A stretch of DNA of 46,891 bases from an uncultured Bacteroidia bacterium. Lineage in GTDB: Bacteria; Bacteroidota; Bacteroidia; Bacteroidales; UBA932. The notes under the pieces are model-generated. The model had not been told where the DNA came from, did no database searches, and saw only the letters and a program-made list of their open reading frames with translations. Within the stretch, counting starts at the first letter, position 1, and the number at the start of each line of letters is the position of its first letter. A program made the position numbers and the translations under genes. Where the stretch lies: the NCBI GenBank assembly GCA_902789445.1, contig CADAOB010000011.1:1-46891 (forward strand), read 5' to 3'. Positions 9,830 through 17,512 of this stretch are shown piece by piece.

Positions 9830-10543
9830 ATGAATAAAGACGTTATCATCGCCTGCGATTTCAGCAGTGCCGCTGAAACCTTCGCTTTCCTCGACCGTTT
9901 TGCCGCAGAAAGCCGCAAACCCTTCCTGAAAATCGGAATGGAGCTCTACTATGCCGAAGGCCCGCAGATGGTCCGCGAACTCAAACGGCGCGGACATCCC
10001 ATCTTCCTCGACCTCAAGCTCCACGACATTCCCAACACCGTCCGCAAGACGATGCGGGTCCTTTCGTCCCCGGACATCGACCTGTGCAATGTCCACGCCG
10101 CCGGCACCATCGAGATGATGCAGGCCGCCCGCGAAGGGCTGACCCGTCCCGACGGCTCCCGTCCCCTGCTGATCGCCGTCACGCAGCTGACCTCCACCAG
10201 CCAGGATCGGATGCAGAAAGAATTGCTCATCGGCAAGGCCATCGACGAGACCATCATCCATTACGCCCGCAATGCCCGCGAAGCGGGGCTGGACGGCGTG
10301 GTGTGTTCCCCGCTGGAAGCCGGCATGGTCAAGGAAGCCTGCGGTGCGGACTTCCTCACCGTCACGCCCGGCATCCGCTTCGCCGATGCCGCCGCGGACG
10401 ACCAGGTCCGCATCACCACGCCCGCCCGTGCGCGTGAGATCGGATCCGACTTCATCGTCGTTGGCCGTCCCATCACGGCCGCTGCCGACCCGGTCGCCGC
10501 CTGGCGGCGCTGCCTGACCGACTTTTGCCCGGAAACCTTGTAA
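9830..10543 (+). CDS. pyrF: Orotidine 5'-phosphate decarboxylase
   Basis: PyrF decarboxylates OMP to UMP. In 237 residues it shows the catalytic motif FLDLKLHDIPNTV (the DxKxxD set), VHAAGTIEMMQAA, and the phosphate-binding stretches VTPGIRF and IVVGRPIT near the end. Length and motifs are those of the short bacterial type 1 enzyme. It starts two bases after the pyrD stop. Confidence 0.95.
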   Translation: MNKDVIIACDFSSAAETFAFLDRFAAESRKPFLKIGMELYYAEGPQMVRELKRRGHPIFLDLKLHDIPNTVRKTMRVLSSPDIDLCNVHAAGTIEMMQAAREGLTRPDGSRPLLIAVTQLTSTSQDRMQKELLIGKAIDETIIHYARNAREAGLDGVVCSPLEAGMVKEACGADFLTVTPGIRFADAAADDQVRITTPARAREIGSDFIVVGRPITAAADPVAAWRRCLTDFCPETL

Positions 10544-10556
10544 AACCCCTATCATC

Positions 10557-11207
10557 ATGTCAGATATTCTAGCAAAAAGCATAGCCCGCGACCTGCTCTC
10601 CATCGGCGCCGTCTTTCTCCGGCCGGAGCAGCCTTTTACCTGGGCCAGTGGCATCCAAAGCCCCATCTACTGCGACAACCGTCTCATCCTCAGCGCACCG
10701 GAAGTACGCGACCGCGTCGAATCCGGGCTGGCGGAAACCATCCGCAAGTATTATCCCAGCTGCCAGACCCTGATGGGAACCTCCACGGCCGGCATCGCCC
10801 ATGCCGCCCTGGCCGCACAGATCCTGAATCTGCCGATGGGCTATGTCCGGGGCGAAAACAAGAGCCACGGCCGGACCAACCGCATCGAAGGCCGGCTCGA
10901 ACCCGGTACGAAGACCGTCGTGGTGGAAGACCTTATCTCCACCGCCGGCAGCGCCGTCGAGACGGTGGAAGCCCTGCGCGAGGCCGGCGCCGACGTGCTG
11001 GGCATCGTGAGCATCTTCACCTACGGCATGCAGCGCGGCCTCGAACGCCTCGCAGCCGCCGGGACCACGAACCACTCGCTGAGCAATCTCGACGCCCTGC
11101 TCGAAGTCGCCGTCGAGCAGAACTACATCGCGCCACAGTGGAAGGACCGCATCCTCGCCTTCCGCGACAATCCTTCCGACGAATCCTGGATGAAAGCAAA
11201 CAAATAA
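10557..11207 (+). CDS. pyrE: Orotate phosphoribosyltransferase
   Basis: PyrE joins orotate and PRPP to form OMP. The 216-residue protein carries the PRPP-binding motif VVVEDLISTAGSAVETVEAL (about residues 121-140), an orotate-site start with SGIQSPIYCDNR, and the flexible-loop segment YVRGENKSHGRTN. ATG at 10557 follows pyrF after 13 bases. Nothing is unusual. Confidence 0.94.
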   Translation: MSDILAKSIARDLLSIGAVFLRPEQPFTWASGIQSPIYCDNRLILSAPEVRDRVESGLAETIRKYYPSCQTLMGTSTAGIAHAALAAQILNLPMGYVRGENKSHGRTNRIEGRLEPGTKTVVVEDLISTAGSAVETVEALREAGADVLGIVSIFTYGMQRGLERLAAAGTTNHSLSNLDALLEVAVEQNYIAPQWKDRILAFRDNPSDESWMKANK

Positions 11208-11225
11208 TCAAATCCCATAAGCAAC

Positions 11226-12302
11226 ATGAAACACCTGATTGAACCTACCGACCTGACCCGCGCCGAGATCAGCGAGATCATCGCCCTGGCCGACCGCATC
11301 ATCGAACATCCCGAGGAGTACTATGAGGCGATGGCCCACAAGAAACTCGCCACCCTCTTCTATGAGCCCAGCACCCGTACGCGCCTGAGCTTCACCGCCG
11401 CTATGAAGGAACTCGGCGGACAGGTCCTCGGTTTCTCCGACGCCGCCAAATCGTCCGTCGCCAAGGGCGAGACCGTGCAGGACACCGTCCGCGTCCTGTC
11501 GTGCTTCGCCGACATCATCGCCATGCGCCACCCCATCGAGGGCGCCCCGCTGGCCGCTTCCGAAGTCTCGCCCGTGCCCATCATCAACGCCGGTGACGGC
11601 AGCCACAGCCACCCGACCCAGACCCTGACCGACCTGCTGACCATCCACCGCGAACTCGGCCACATCGACAACATCACCATCGGTTTCTGCGGCGACCTGC
11701 GCTTCGGCCGTACCGTCCACTCCCTGATCAAGGCCCTCTCGGCCTACGACGGCATCAAGGTGTACCTCATCGCCCCCGACGCCCTGCGCCTGCCGGAATA
11801 CATCCGCCACGACGTGTGCGACCGCAAGGGCATCCCTTATGAGGAAGTCGATTCGATCGAAGAGGCCATGCCGAACCTCGACATCCTCTATATGACGCGC
11901 GTCCAGAAAGAGCGCTTCCTCGACCAGGACGAGTTCGACCGCCTGAAGGACAACTTCATCCTCAACGCCGAGAAGATGAAACTCGCCAAGAAGAACATGG
12001 CCGTGCTGCACCCGCTGCCGCGCGTCAACGAGATCCTGACCGAGGTGGACGCCGATCCGCGCGCCGCTTATTTCCGCCAGGTCTCCTGCGGCAAATTCGT
12101 CCGTATGGCCCTGATCAAGTCGCTGATCGACTGGAAGGACGATCCGAAGCATCCGATGCCGGAGAAGAAAGACATTTTCCAGGACAGCTCGCTGCGCTGC
12201 ACCAACCCCAAGTGCATGTGCAACCACGAGGCCGTCACGCCCTACTTCAAACGCACCGACGAAGGCATCATCCGCTGCGCCTACTGCGAGTCGAAGATCT
12301 AG
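11226..12302 (+). CDS. pyrB: Aspartate carbamoyltransferase catalytic chain with fused PyrI-type zinc domain
   Basis: ATCase joins carbamoyl phosphate and aspartate. Residues 1 to about 308 are a normal catalytic chain: EPSTRTRLSF (carbamoyl-phosphate loop, from about residue 47), HPTQTLTDLLTI, and HPLPRVNEI at about 260. The remaining 45 or so residues are extra. They contain C325-x4-C330 and C351-x2-C354 in the spacing of the zinc domain of the PyrI regulatory chain (CTNPKC...CAYC). The allosteric nucleotide-binding part of PyrI is missing and no separate pyrI lies nearby. In E. coli this zinc domain forms the contact between regulatory and catalytic chains, so here it may serve assembly or stability. 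Last gene of the operon; a terminator follows. Confidence 0.93.
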   Translation: MKHLIEPTDLTRAEISEIIALADRIIEHPEEYYEAMAHKKLATLFYEPSTRTRLSFTAAMKELGGQVLGFSDAAKSSVAKGETVQDTVRVLSCFADIIAMRHPIEGAPLAASEVSPVPIINAGDGSHSHPTQTLTDLLTIHRELGHIDNITIGFCGDLRFGRTVHSLIKALSAYDGIKVYLIAPDALRLPEYIRHDVCDRKGIPYEEVDSIEEAMPNLDILYMTRVQKERFLDQDEFDRLKDNFILNAEKMKLAKKNMAVLHPLPRVNEILTEVDADPRAAYFRQVSCGKFVRMALIKSLIDWKDDPKHPMPEKKDIFQDSSLRCTNPKCMCNHEAVTPYFKRTDEGIIRCAYCESKI

Positions 12303-12320
12303 TATCCCCTGCCATACATG

Positions 12321-12349
12321 AAAAAAGGGCGGCCGCAGCCGCCCTTTTT
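12321..12349. terminator. Bidirectional intrinsic terminator between pyrB and the permease operon
   Basis: Six A (12321-12326), GGGCGGC (12327-12333), loop CGCA, GCCGCCC (12338-12344), then five T. The 7-bp GC stem flanked by A and T tracts can stop both the rightward pyr transcript and the leftward permease transcript. Confidence 0.9.
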
Positions 12350-12363
12350 ATGTGCTGATCGTT

Positions 12364-13686
12364 TTATATGAATATATAACGCAGGATAAACAAAACCGCC
12401 AGGACCCACATCGTGGGCGTGATCTGTTTGGCCTTTCCGGTGAGGGCGTACAGGACCACATAGGAGATGACGCCGATCAGGATACCGTCGGAGATGCTGT
12501 AGGCCAGCGGCATGAGGATGACCGTCAGGAAGGCGGGGATGCTCTCGCGATAGTTGGTCCAGTCGATCTCGCGGACCGGGTTCATCATCATCATACCGAC
12601 GATGATCAGGGCCGGTGCGGTCGCGGCGCCCGGGATGGCGAGGAAGACCGGCGAAAAGAAAAGGGCCAGGGCAAAGCAGGCCGCCGCGGCGAAGGCCGTC
12701 AGGCCTGTACGGCCGCCGGAACCGACACCGGCCGAGCTTTCGACATAGGTCGTGGTGGTGGAAGTACCCAGGCAGGCACCGGCGATGGTACCGATGGCGT
12801 CGGCCATGAAGACCTTCTCGGCATCCTGGATATTGCCTTTCTCATCCACGAAACCGGCTTTCTGCGAGACGCCGATCACCGTACCCATCGTATCGAACAT
12901 ATCGATGAACAGGAAGGTGAAGACAACGGCCAGCATATCCCAGGTGAAGATCTCGCCCCACTGGAACTTGAACGCGATCGGTGCCACGCTGTCGGGAATC
13001 GAGACGACACCATTGAAGTGCGTGATGGCTTGTCCTGTTGCAGGATCCTTGATCACCAGGCCGAGGATGGCCGTGGCCAGGATACCCCAGAGAATGCCGC
13101 CGCGGACATGCAGCATCACCAGGACGCAGGAAATCACCAGGCCGATGACGGCCAGCAGGCCCGTGCCGTGGGTGATGTCGCCGAGGGTCACCAGCGTCGC
13201 ATCGCTATTGACGATCAGGCCGGCGTTCTGCAGGCCGATGAACGCAATGAACAGGCCGATACCGGCGCCGATGGCGTGCTTGAGGCTGAGCGGAATCGCT
13301 TTCAGGATCCAGGTCCGGACCTTGGTGAGCGTCAGGATGACGAAGATGACGCCTTCGATGAGGACGGCGGTCAGGGCGAACTGCCAGCTGTGGCCCATCG
13401 TCAGGCAGACGGTGAACACGAAGAAGGCATTGAGGCCCATACCGGGCGCCAGGGCAAACGGCTTCTTCGCCCAGAAAGCCATCACCAGCGTGGCGATGAT
13501 GGCAGCGAGGGCCGTCGCCGTAAAGACGGAACCGGAAGGCATCCCGGGCAGCGCGCTGAAGATGCTGGGGTTGACGGCCAGGATGTAGGCCATCGTCAGG
13601 AAGGTCGTCAATCCGGCAATCAGCTCCGTCCGGACCGTATGCTTGGCCGGATCGAAGCCGAAGGCTTTGGTAAGGAAATTACTCAT
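12364..13686 (-). CDS. NCS2 family purine permease (AzgA/PbuG-like)
   Basis: Inner-membrane importer of purine bases. The 440-residue protein starts with FGFDPAKHTVRTELIAGLTT, typical of the AzgA branch (PbuG, GhxP, AdeP), and continues with TMAYILAVNPSI, ALAPGMGLNAFF in the substrate region, GAGIGLFIAFIGLQNAG, and DMFDTMGTVIG, with 12 or more hydrophobic segments. Which base it takes (hypoxanthine/guanine or adenine) cannot be told from the sequence alone. Third gene in an operon with a UraA-like permease and a DUF5020 outer-membrane protein, all directed leftward. Confidence 0.9.
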   Translation of the reverse strand: MSNFLTKAFGFDPAKHTVRTELIAGLTTFLTMAYILAVNPSIFSALPGMPSGSVFTATALAAIIATLVMAFWAKKPFALAPGMGLNAFFVFTVCLTMGHSWQFALTAVLIEGVIFVILTLTKVRTWILKAIPLSLKHAIGAGIGLFIAFIGLQNAGLIVNSDATLVTLGDITHGTGLLAVIGLVISCVLVMLHVRGGILWGILATAILGLVIKDPATGQAITHFNGVVSIPDSVAPIAFKFQWGEIFTWDMLAVVFTFLFIDMFDTMGTVIGVSQKAGFVDEKGNIQDAEKVFMADAIGTIAGACLGTSTTTTYVESSAGVGSGGRTGLTAFAAAACFALALFFSPVFLAIPGAATAPALIIVGMMMMNPVREIDWTNYRESIPAFLTVILMPLAYSISDGILIGVISYVVLYALTGKAKQITPTMWVLAVLFILRYIFI

Positions 13687-13718
13687 AGTATAGTTGTTTG
13701 TGATGGTTCAGGCAGGGA

Positions 13719-14411
13719 TCAGAAAACCCATTTCATACCGAGGCAGGGAAGCACATGGAATCCCGACATGCCGGCAAAGTTGTAGCTGAATTCCACCTCG
13801 CCGCCCAGGTTGAAATGCTCGGTGCCGAAGTTGTACCAGAGCTGGGGCTCGGAAAGCACGACGGCGTGGCTGCCTTCGCACCAGACATCGAGGAAGCCCG
13901 AGAAACGCAGGCCCGGCGCACCGAAGAGGTCCTGGCAGCCCCAGACCGTGGTGAACTGGAACGGGACCTGACTGGCAAGGTGCACGAATTGTTTGAACAG
14001 CAGCTTGAGATTCAGCGTGTTCTTGAAGTCGCCGCTATGGATGAACCAGTCGGCTCCGACAAGGAAGGCACTGTTGACCGGGAACGTGAACAGCATATCG
14101 CTGGCCGTTCCGAAACCGCCGTTGTACTCCAGCTGGAGACTGAGCGGGGCCAGGGCGGAATTCTGCCAGAAATTGAAGCAGCGGGCGATCTCGAAATACG
14201 TATTGTTGGGCGAGACCACGGTGCCGCCTTCCCGGTAGTTGTAGTCATAGTCGATGAAGAAGAAGGTGTTTCCCCAGTTGTCGGTATGGAAGCCCTCAAG
14301 CGTCGTGGTGAAATGCTTGCGGCCGAAATCGTAGAAGGTCTGGAAATTGGTCTGGCCGAAAGCGGTCAGGGCGCCCAGCAGCAGCGCTGCGGAAAGGAGG
14401 ATTTTTTTCAT
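13719..14411 (-). CDS. DUF5020 family outer-membrane protein, probable nucleobase/nucleoside channel
   Basis: A 230-residue exported protein with a clear signal peptide (first 19-20 residues, ending AFGQ). The mature part begins TNFQTFYDFGRKHFTTTLEGF, as in DUF5020 proteins of Bacteroidales. It has many short alternating aromatic strands (FFFIDYDYNY, LQLEYNGGFG, FSYNFAGMSGF) and ends in an aromatic residue, as outer-membrane barrels do. The family resembles the Tsx nucleoside-channel group, which is a recollection of fold similarity and not tested here. Lying between two nucleobase permeases, it is probably the outer-membrane pore for the same substrates; that role is inference. Confidence 0.75.
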   Translation of the reverse strand: MKKILLSAALLLGALTAFGQTNFQTFYDFGRKHFTTTLEGFHTDNWGNTFFFIDYDYNYREGGTVVSPNNTYFEIARCFNFWQNSALAPLSLQLEYNGGFGTASDMLFTFPVNSAFLVGADWFIHSGDFKNTLNLKLLFKQFVHLASQVPFQFTTVWGCQDLFGAPGLRFSGFLDVWCEGSHAVVLSEPQLWYNFGTEHFNLGGEVEFSYNFAGMSGFHVLPCLGMKWVF

Positions 14412-14448
14412 AAGGTACAGGTTATGTTTAGATTAATAAGGACAAGCA

Positions 14449-15837
14449 TTACAGTTTTGCCTGGTCGGGGTGCTCCTCCCGCCAGTTGGGGTTGCGGGTG
14501 GAACCGCCCAGGTTGACGGAGATGTCGCCGCGAAGGCTGGAGCCGAATTCATAGTCCTTGCCCGGCAGGATGGCGTTCAGGAGGATGCCCACCAGGGCTG
14601 CGACGGCCAGGCCGCTGAGCGAGGTGAAGCCGATGTTGATGGCATCGTTCGCCCCGTACTTGATGCCGATGGCCAGCACCAGGATGAGCGCCGCGATGAT
14701 GAGGTTGCGGGAGATGGTCAGGTCAACTTTGTTCTCCACCAGGTTGCGGACACCGACAGCGGAGATCATACCGTAGAGGACAAGGCTCACGCCGCCGATG
14801 GTGGAGGCGGGCATGGCGCTGATCAAGGCCGCGAACTTGGGGCAGAAACTCAGGATGATGGCAAAGCAGGCCGCAAGGCGGATCACCCGCGGGTCGAAGA
14901 CCTTGGTGATGTTGAGCACGCCGGTATTCTCGCCGTAGGTCGTATTGGCGGGAGCGCCGAAAAGGGATGCCAGGATGGTGGCCAGGCCGTCGCCCATCAG
15001 GGTGCGGTGCAGGCCGGGATCTTCCAGGTAGTTCTCCCCGGTCGTGGAAGAGATGGCGCACATGTCACCGATGTGCTCGACCATCGTGGCCAGGGAAATG
15101 GGCAGGATGGCGATGATGGCTGCCACGACAAGGCCCCAGTTGGGATTGCGCAGCACCGCAAAGGCGGTATCCTGCATCTTGAAGGGGACGCCCAGCCAGG
15201 CGGCGTCTTTCACGCCGCTGAAATCGCAGAGGCCGAAGCAGGCAGCCACGATATAGGAGCCGAGCACACCCATCAGGATGGGGACGATCCGGATCATTTT
15301 CTTGCCCCAGATGTTGCAGACAATGATGATGGCGATGGCCAGCAGCGCGATCCACCAGTTGGTGCTGCAATTGGCGATGGCCGATCCCGAGAGGGTCAGG
15401 CCGATGGCGATGATGATCGGTCCGGTCACCACGGGCGGGAAGAAACGCATCACCTTCTTGGTCCCGAAGGCGGCAAACAGCCCGGCGAGGATGAAGTACA
15501 TCAGGCCGGCGAAGATGACGCCGATGCAGGCATAAGGAAGAGATTCGGCAAGGCTGAGCCCCTTTTCGGCCCCCATCTGCGTGACGGCGGCATATCCGCC
15601 CAGAAATGCGAAGGAAGAACCGAGGAAGGCCGGAACCTTCAGCTTGGTCAGGAAATGGAACAGCAGGGTTCCCAGACCGGCAAAAAGAAGGGTCGCCGAT
15701 ACCGACAACCCCGTAATGACTGGAACCAGGACAGTGGCCCCGAACATGGCAAAAAGATGCTGTAATCCGAGAAGGGCCATCCTGGGCTTTCCGAGCGTAC
15801 GCGCATCGAAAATCGCTTGGGTTTTGGTCGTAGTCAT
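14449..15837 (-). CDS. uraA: UraA-like uracil permease (NCS2)
   Basis: A 462-residue inner-membrane transporter. The N-terminal LLGLQHLFAMFGATVLVPVITGL and FLGSSFAFLGG are NCS2 hallmarks. TTYGENTGVLNITKVFDPRV and TIGGVSLVLYGMISAVGVRNL closely follow the E. coli UraA substrate and gating segments, which points to uracil over xanthine. It is some 30 residues longer than UraA, mostly in a hydrophilic tail after the last membrane segment. First gene of the uptake operon. Confidence 0.88.
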   Translation of the reverse strand: MTTTKTQAIFDARTLGKPRMALLGLQHLFAMFGATVLVPVITGLSVSATLLFAGLGTLLFHFLTKLKVPAFLGSSFAFLGGYAAVTQMGAEKGLSLAESLPYACIGVIFAGLMYFILAGLFAAFGTKKVMRFFPPVVTGPIIIAIGLTLSGSAIANCSTNWWIALLAIAIIIVCNIWGKKMIRIVPILMGVLGSYIVAACFGLCDFSGVKDAAWLGVPFKMQDTAFAVLRNPNWGLVVAAIIAILPISLATMVEHIGDMCAISSTTGENYLEDPGLHRTLMGDGLATILASLFGAPANTTYGENTGVLNITKVFDPRVIRLAACFAIILSFCPKFAALISAMPASTIGGVSLVLYGMISAVGVRNLVENKVDLTISRNLIIAALILVLAIGIKYGANDAINIGFTSLSGLAVAALVGILLNAILPGKDYEFGSSLRGDISVNLGGSTRNPNWREEHPDQAKL

Positions 15838-15858
15838 AGCTGTAGCTTAGATTTTATA

Positions 15859-15866
15859 CAAAGATA
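15859..15866 (-). promoter_or_regulatory. -7 element of the uraA operon promoter
   Basis: The complement reads TATCTTTG, an excellent TAnnTTTG match, 22 bases before the uraA ATG, in the short gap after the signalling operon. The -33 region is weak. The 98-base gap shows no clear terminator for the operon to the right, so some read-through is possible. Confidence 0.6.
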
Positions 15867-15935
15867 CAGCTTGAAAGACAGTTTGGAACCCGCCGCCGGA
15901 AAGACTTTTCAAGAAGTTATCAACAGACGACGGCC

Positions 15936-17189
15936 TCAGGGCTCGATTTCGACCCGGTCGACTACCGTTCCCTGACGGTCGAGCAGCGTGACGGTCATCT
16001 TCTTCGGCGTGACGGACAAGTGCAGCGCGCCGACGGTCTTCGGCCCTTCGTTCCAGCGGAAATCGATCCGGTCGGCATTGTCGGCCAGTGGTCCGTACAG
16101 CGCCTGTCCCCGTTCGTTGTCGCTCGAAGGCGTCTGGACGTACACGACGCCCTTGTCGTGCGCCCGGACATAAATATGGTTGTTGCCCGCCAGGGCCAGG
16201 TTTACGCCGTATTTCTCGAAGATCTCGTGCCAGCGTCCAAACTGCGAAGTGCGGCCGTCCGTGCCGAAAAACCACTGGTAGTGCTCACAGACCAGTTTGT
16301 AGCGGGCATCGGCATTGTCCTGCAGGACTTTCTCCACCCAGGCGGAAGCCGCGGCGAATCCCGTGCTGTCGCGCATCGTCTCGTTGTTGAGCATGATGAA
16401 CAGGGCGTCGCCGTAGCGGAACCAGTAGCTGACCCCCTCTTCGCCCGGATAACCGTTGCGGGGATTGGCCGTCGCGTTGCGGAAGAAATCGTTCGACAGC
16501 TGGTAGCGGCGGGTCATGTGGTCGTGGTTTCCGTTGAGCGAGGCCCACATATAGTCGCGGAAAGGCTGTTCCTGGTACATCTGCACCCAGAACGAATAGC
16601 TGCCGCCCCAGGCGCAGACATCGCCCAGGTTGAGCACCCAGTCATACTTGTCGTACGAACGGACGGCATCCATCATCTTCATAGCCGCTTCGAGCCGGCC
16701 CGGGAGCGGCGGATAGCTGTGGAAGTCGGAGATGATGCAGGCATTCCACTTCCTGTCGCCCGCCGTCCGGAAACGATAGACCTGGCTTCTGGCCTCGCGG
16801 CCGTCCGTCCCCTGGTACGTGACGTAATAGCAGTAGTCCGTCCTGGGCTTGAGGCTGTCCAGCGCCAGGTCGTATTTCAGGAAACGGGCGTCCTCGTTGA
16901 AATTCTCGCCATTGGCCCTTTTCGACCAGATGGTGTCGTAAACGGCGCAGTAGCGGCCTTCCGCCTGCAAGGTACGGGCCTTTTTCCAGCGCCGGTCACG
17001 GGCTTCCGTCAGCGTGACGCTGCAGGAAGTGGCCAGGGTATCGCTCCCCCAGCTGAGCCGCATCTGGGTCGAGGCATCCTCCCCGGGGCAGGTCGTGATG
17101 CTGAAAATGTCGAGACTGTCCAGCCCCTGCGCAAAGAGTCCGCCCGCGCACAAAAGCGTCAGGGCGAGCGTCAGAAGCAGCCTGCGCAT
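15936..17189 (-). CDS. Secreted calcineurin-like / purple-acid-phosphatase-like metallophosphoesterase
   Basis: A 417-residue exported protein with a signal peptide (MRRLLLTLAL...GGLFAQ). Residues 35-142 form a fibronectin-like domain of the PAP N-terminal kind. The catalytic domain shows D155 and H157 (SDFHS), D190 (NLGDV), N221/H222/D223 (GNHD) and H303 (CEHYQ). The last metal motif is GNNH (residues 335-338) where GHxH is usual, so one His ligand is replaced by Asn. It starts one base after the STAS gene stop and so belongs to the signalling operon. Substrate unknown; a role in periplasmic phosphate-ester cleavage is inferred. Confidence 0.8.
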   Translation of the reverse strand: MRRLLLTLALTLLCAGGLFAQGLDSLDIFSITTCPGEDASTQMRLSWGSDTLATSCSVTLTEARDRRWKKARTLQAEGRYCAVYDTIWSKRANGENFNEDARFLKYDLALDSLKPRTDYCYYVTYQGTDGREARSQVYRFRTAGDRKWNACIISDFHSYPPLPGRLEAAMKMMDAVRSYDKYDWVLNLGDVCAWGGSYSFWVQMYQEQPFRDYMWASLNGNHDHMTRRYQLSNDFFRNATANPRNGYPGEEGVSYWFRYGDALFIMLNNETMRDSTGFAAASAWVEKVLQDNADARYKLVCEHYQWFFGTDGRTSQFGRWHEIFEKYGVNLALAGNNHIYVRAHDKGVVYVQTPSSDNERGQALYGPLADNADRIDFRWNEGPKTVGALHLSVTPKKMTVTLLDRQGTVVDRVEIEP

Positions 17190-17190
17190 G

Positions 17191-17493
17191 CTACAGGATC
17201 GTGATGATGTGCGAGAACCCCGTGATATCGAACACTTCCTTCACGTGCGGCTTCATGTTGCGCAGCACCAGCTTCGCGCCGCGGGCAGACACGTTTTTCT
17301 GGAGCATCAGGAACATCCGGAGCCCCTGGCTGCTGGTGTATTCCATGTCGGTGCAGTCCATGTCGATTTCCGTATGGTTGCCGTCCATCAGCGGCGTGAT
17401 GTCCTTCATAAACTGATCGGCGTTGGTGGTGTCCAGGCGGCCTTCAAGTCTGACAGACGCCCGGCTGCCTTCTTCGTTGATTGTTACGTTCAT
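17191..17493 (-). CDS. STAS-domain anti-sigma-factor antagonist (RsbV/SpoIIAA-like)
   Basis: A 100-residue single STAS domain. It begins MNVTINEEGSRASVRLEGRLD, and EIDMDCTDMEYTSSQGLRMF carries the Ser-Ser pair (54-55) at the place phosphorylated by RsbW-type kinases. In partner switching, the unphosphorylated form binds the kinase and frees its target; the PP2C phosphatase regenerates it. Both the phosphatase (17513-19423) and a kinase-like domain (in 19431-20735) are adjacent. The final target is not visible: no sigma factor is in the window. Confidence 0.9.
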   Translation of the reverse strand: MNVTINEEGSRASVRLEGRLDTTNADQFMKDITPLMDGNHTEIDMDCTDMEYTSSQGLRMFLMLQKNVSARGAKLVLRNMKPHVKEVFDITGFSHIITIL

Positions 17494-17512
17494 GTTTGTC
17501 TATGGTTTTATT

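Noticed and set aside
15838-15935. Riboswitch upstream of the uracil permease
   Set aside because: The 98-base gap includes only a -7 element close to the start codon; the leader would be too short for a purine-type or other known riboswitch.
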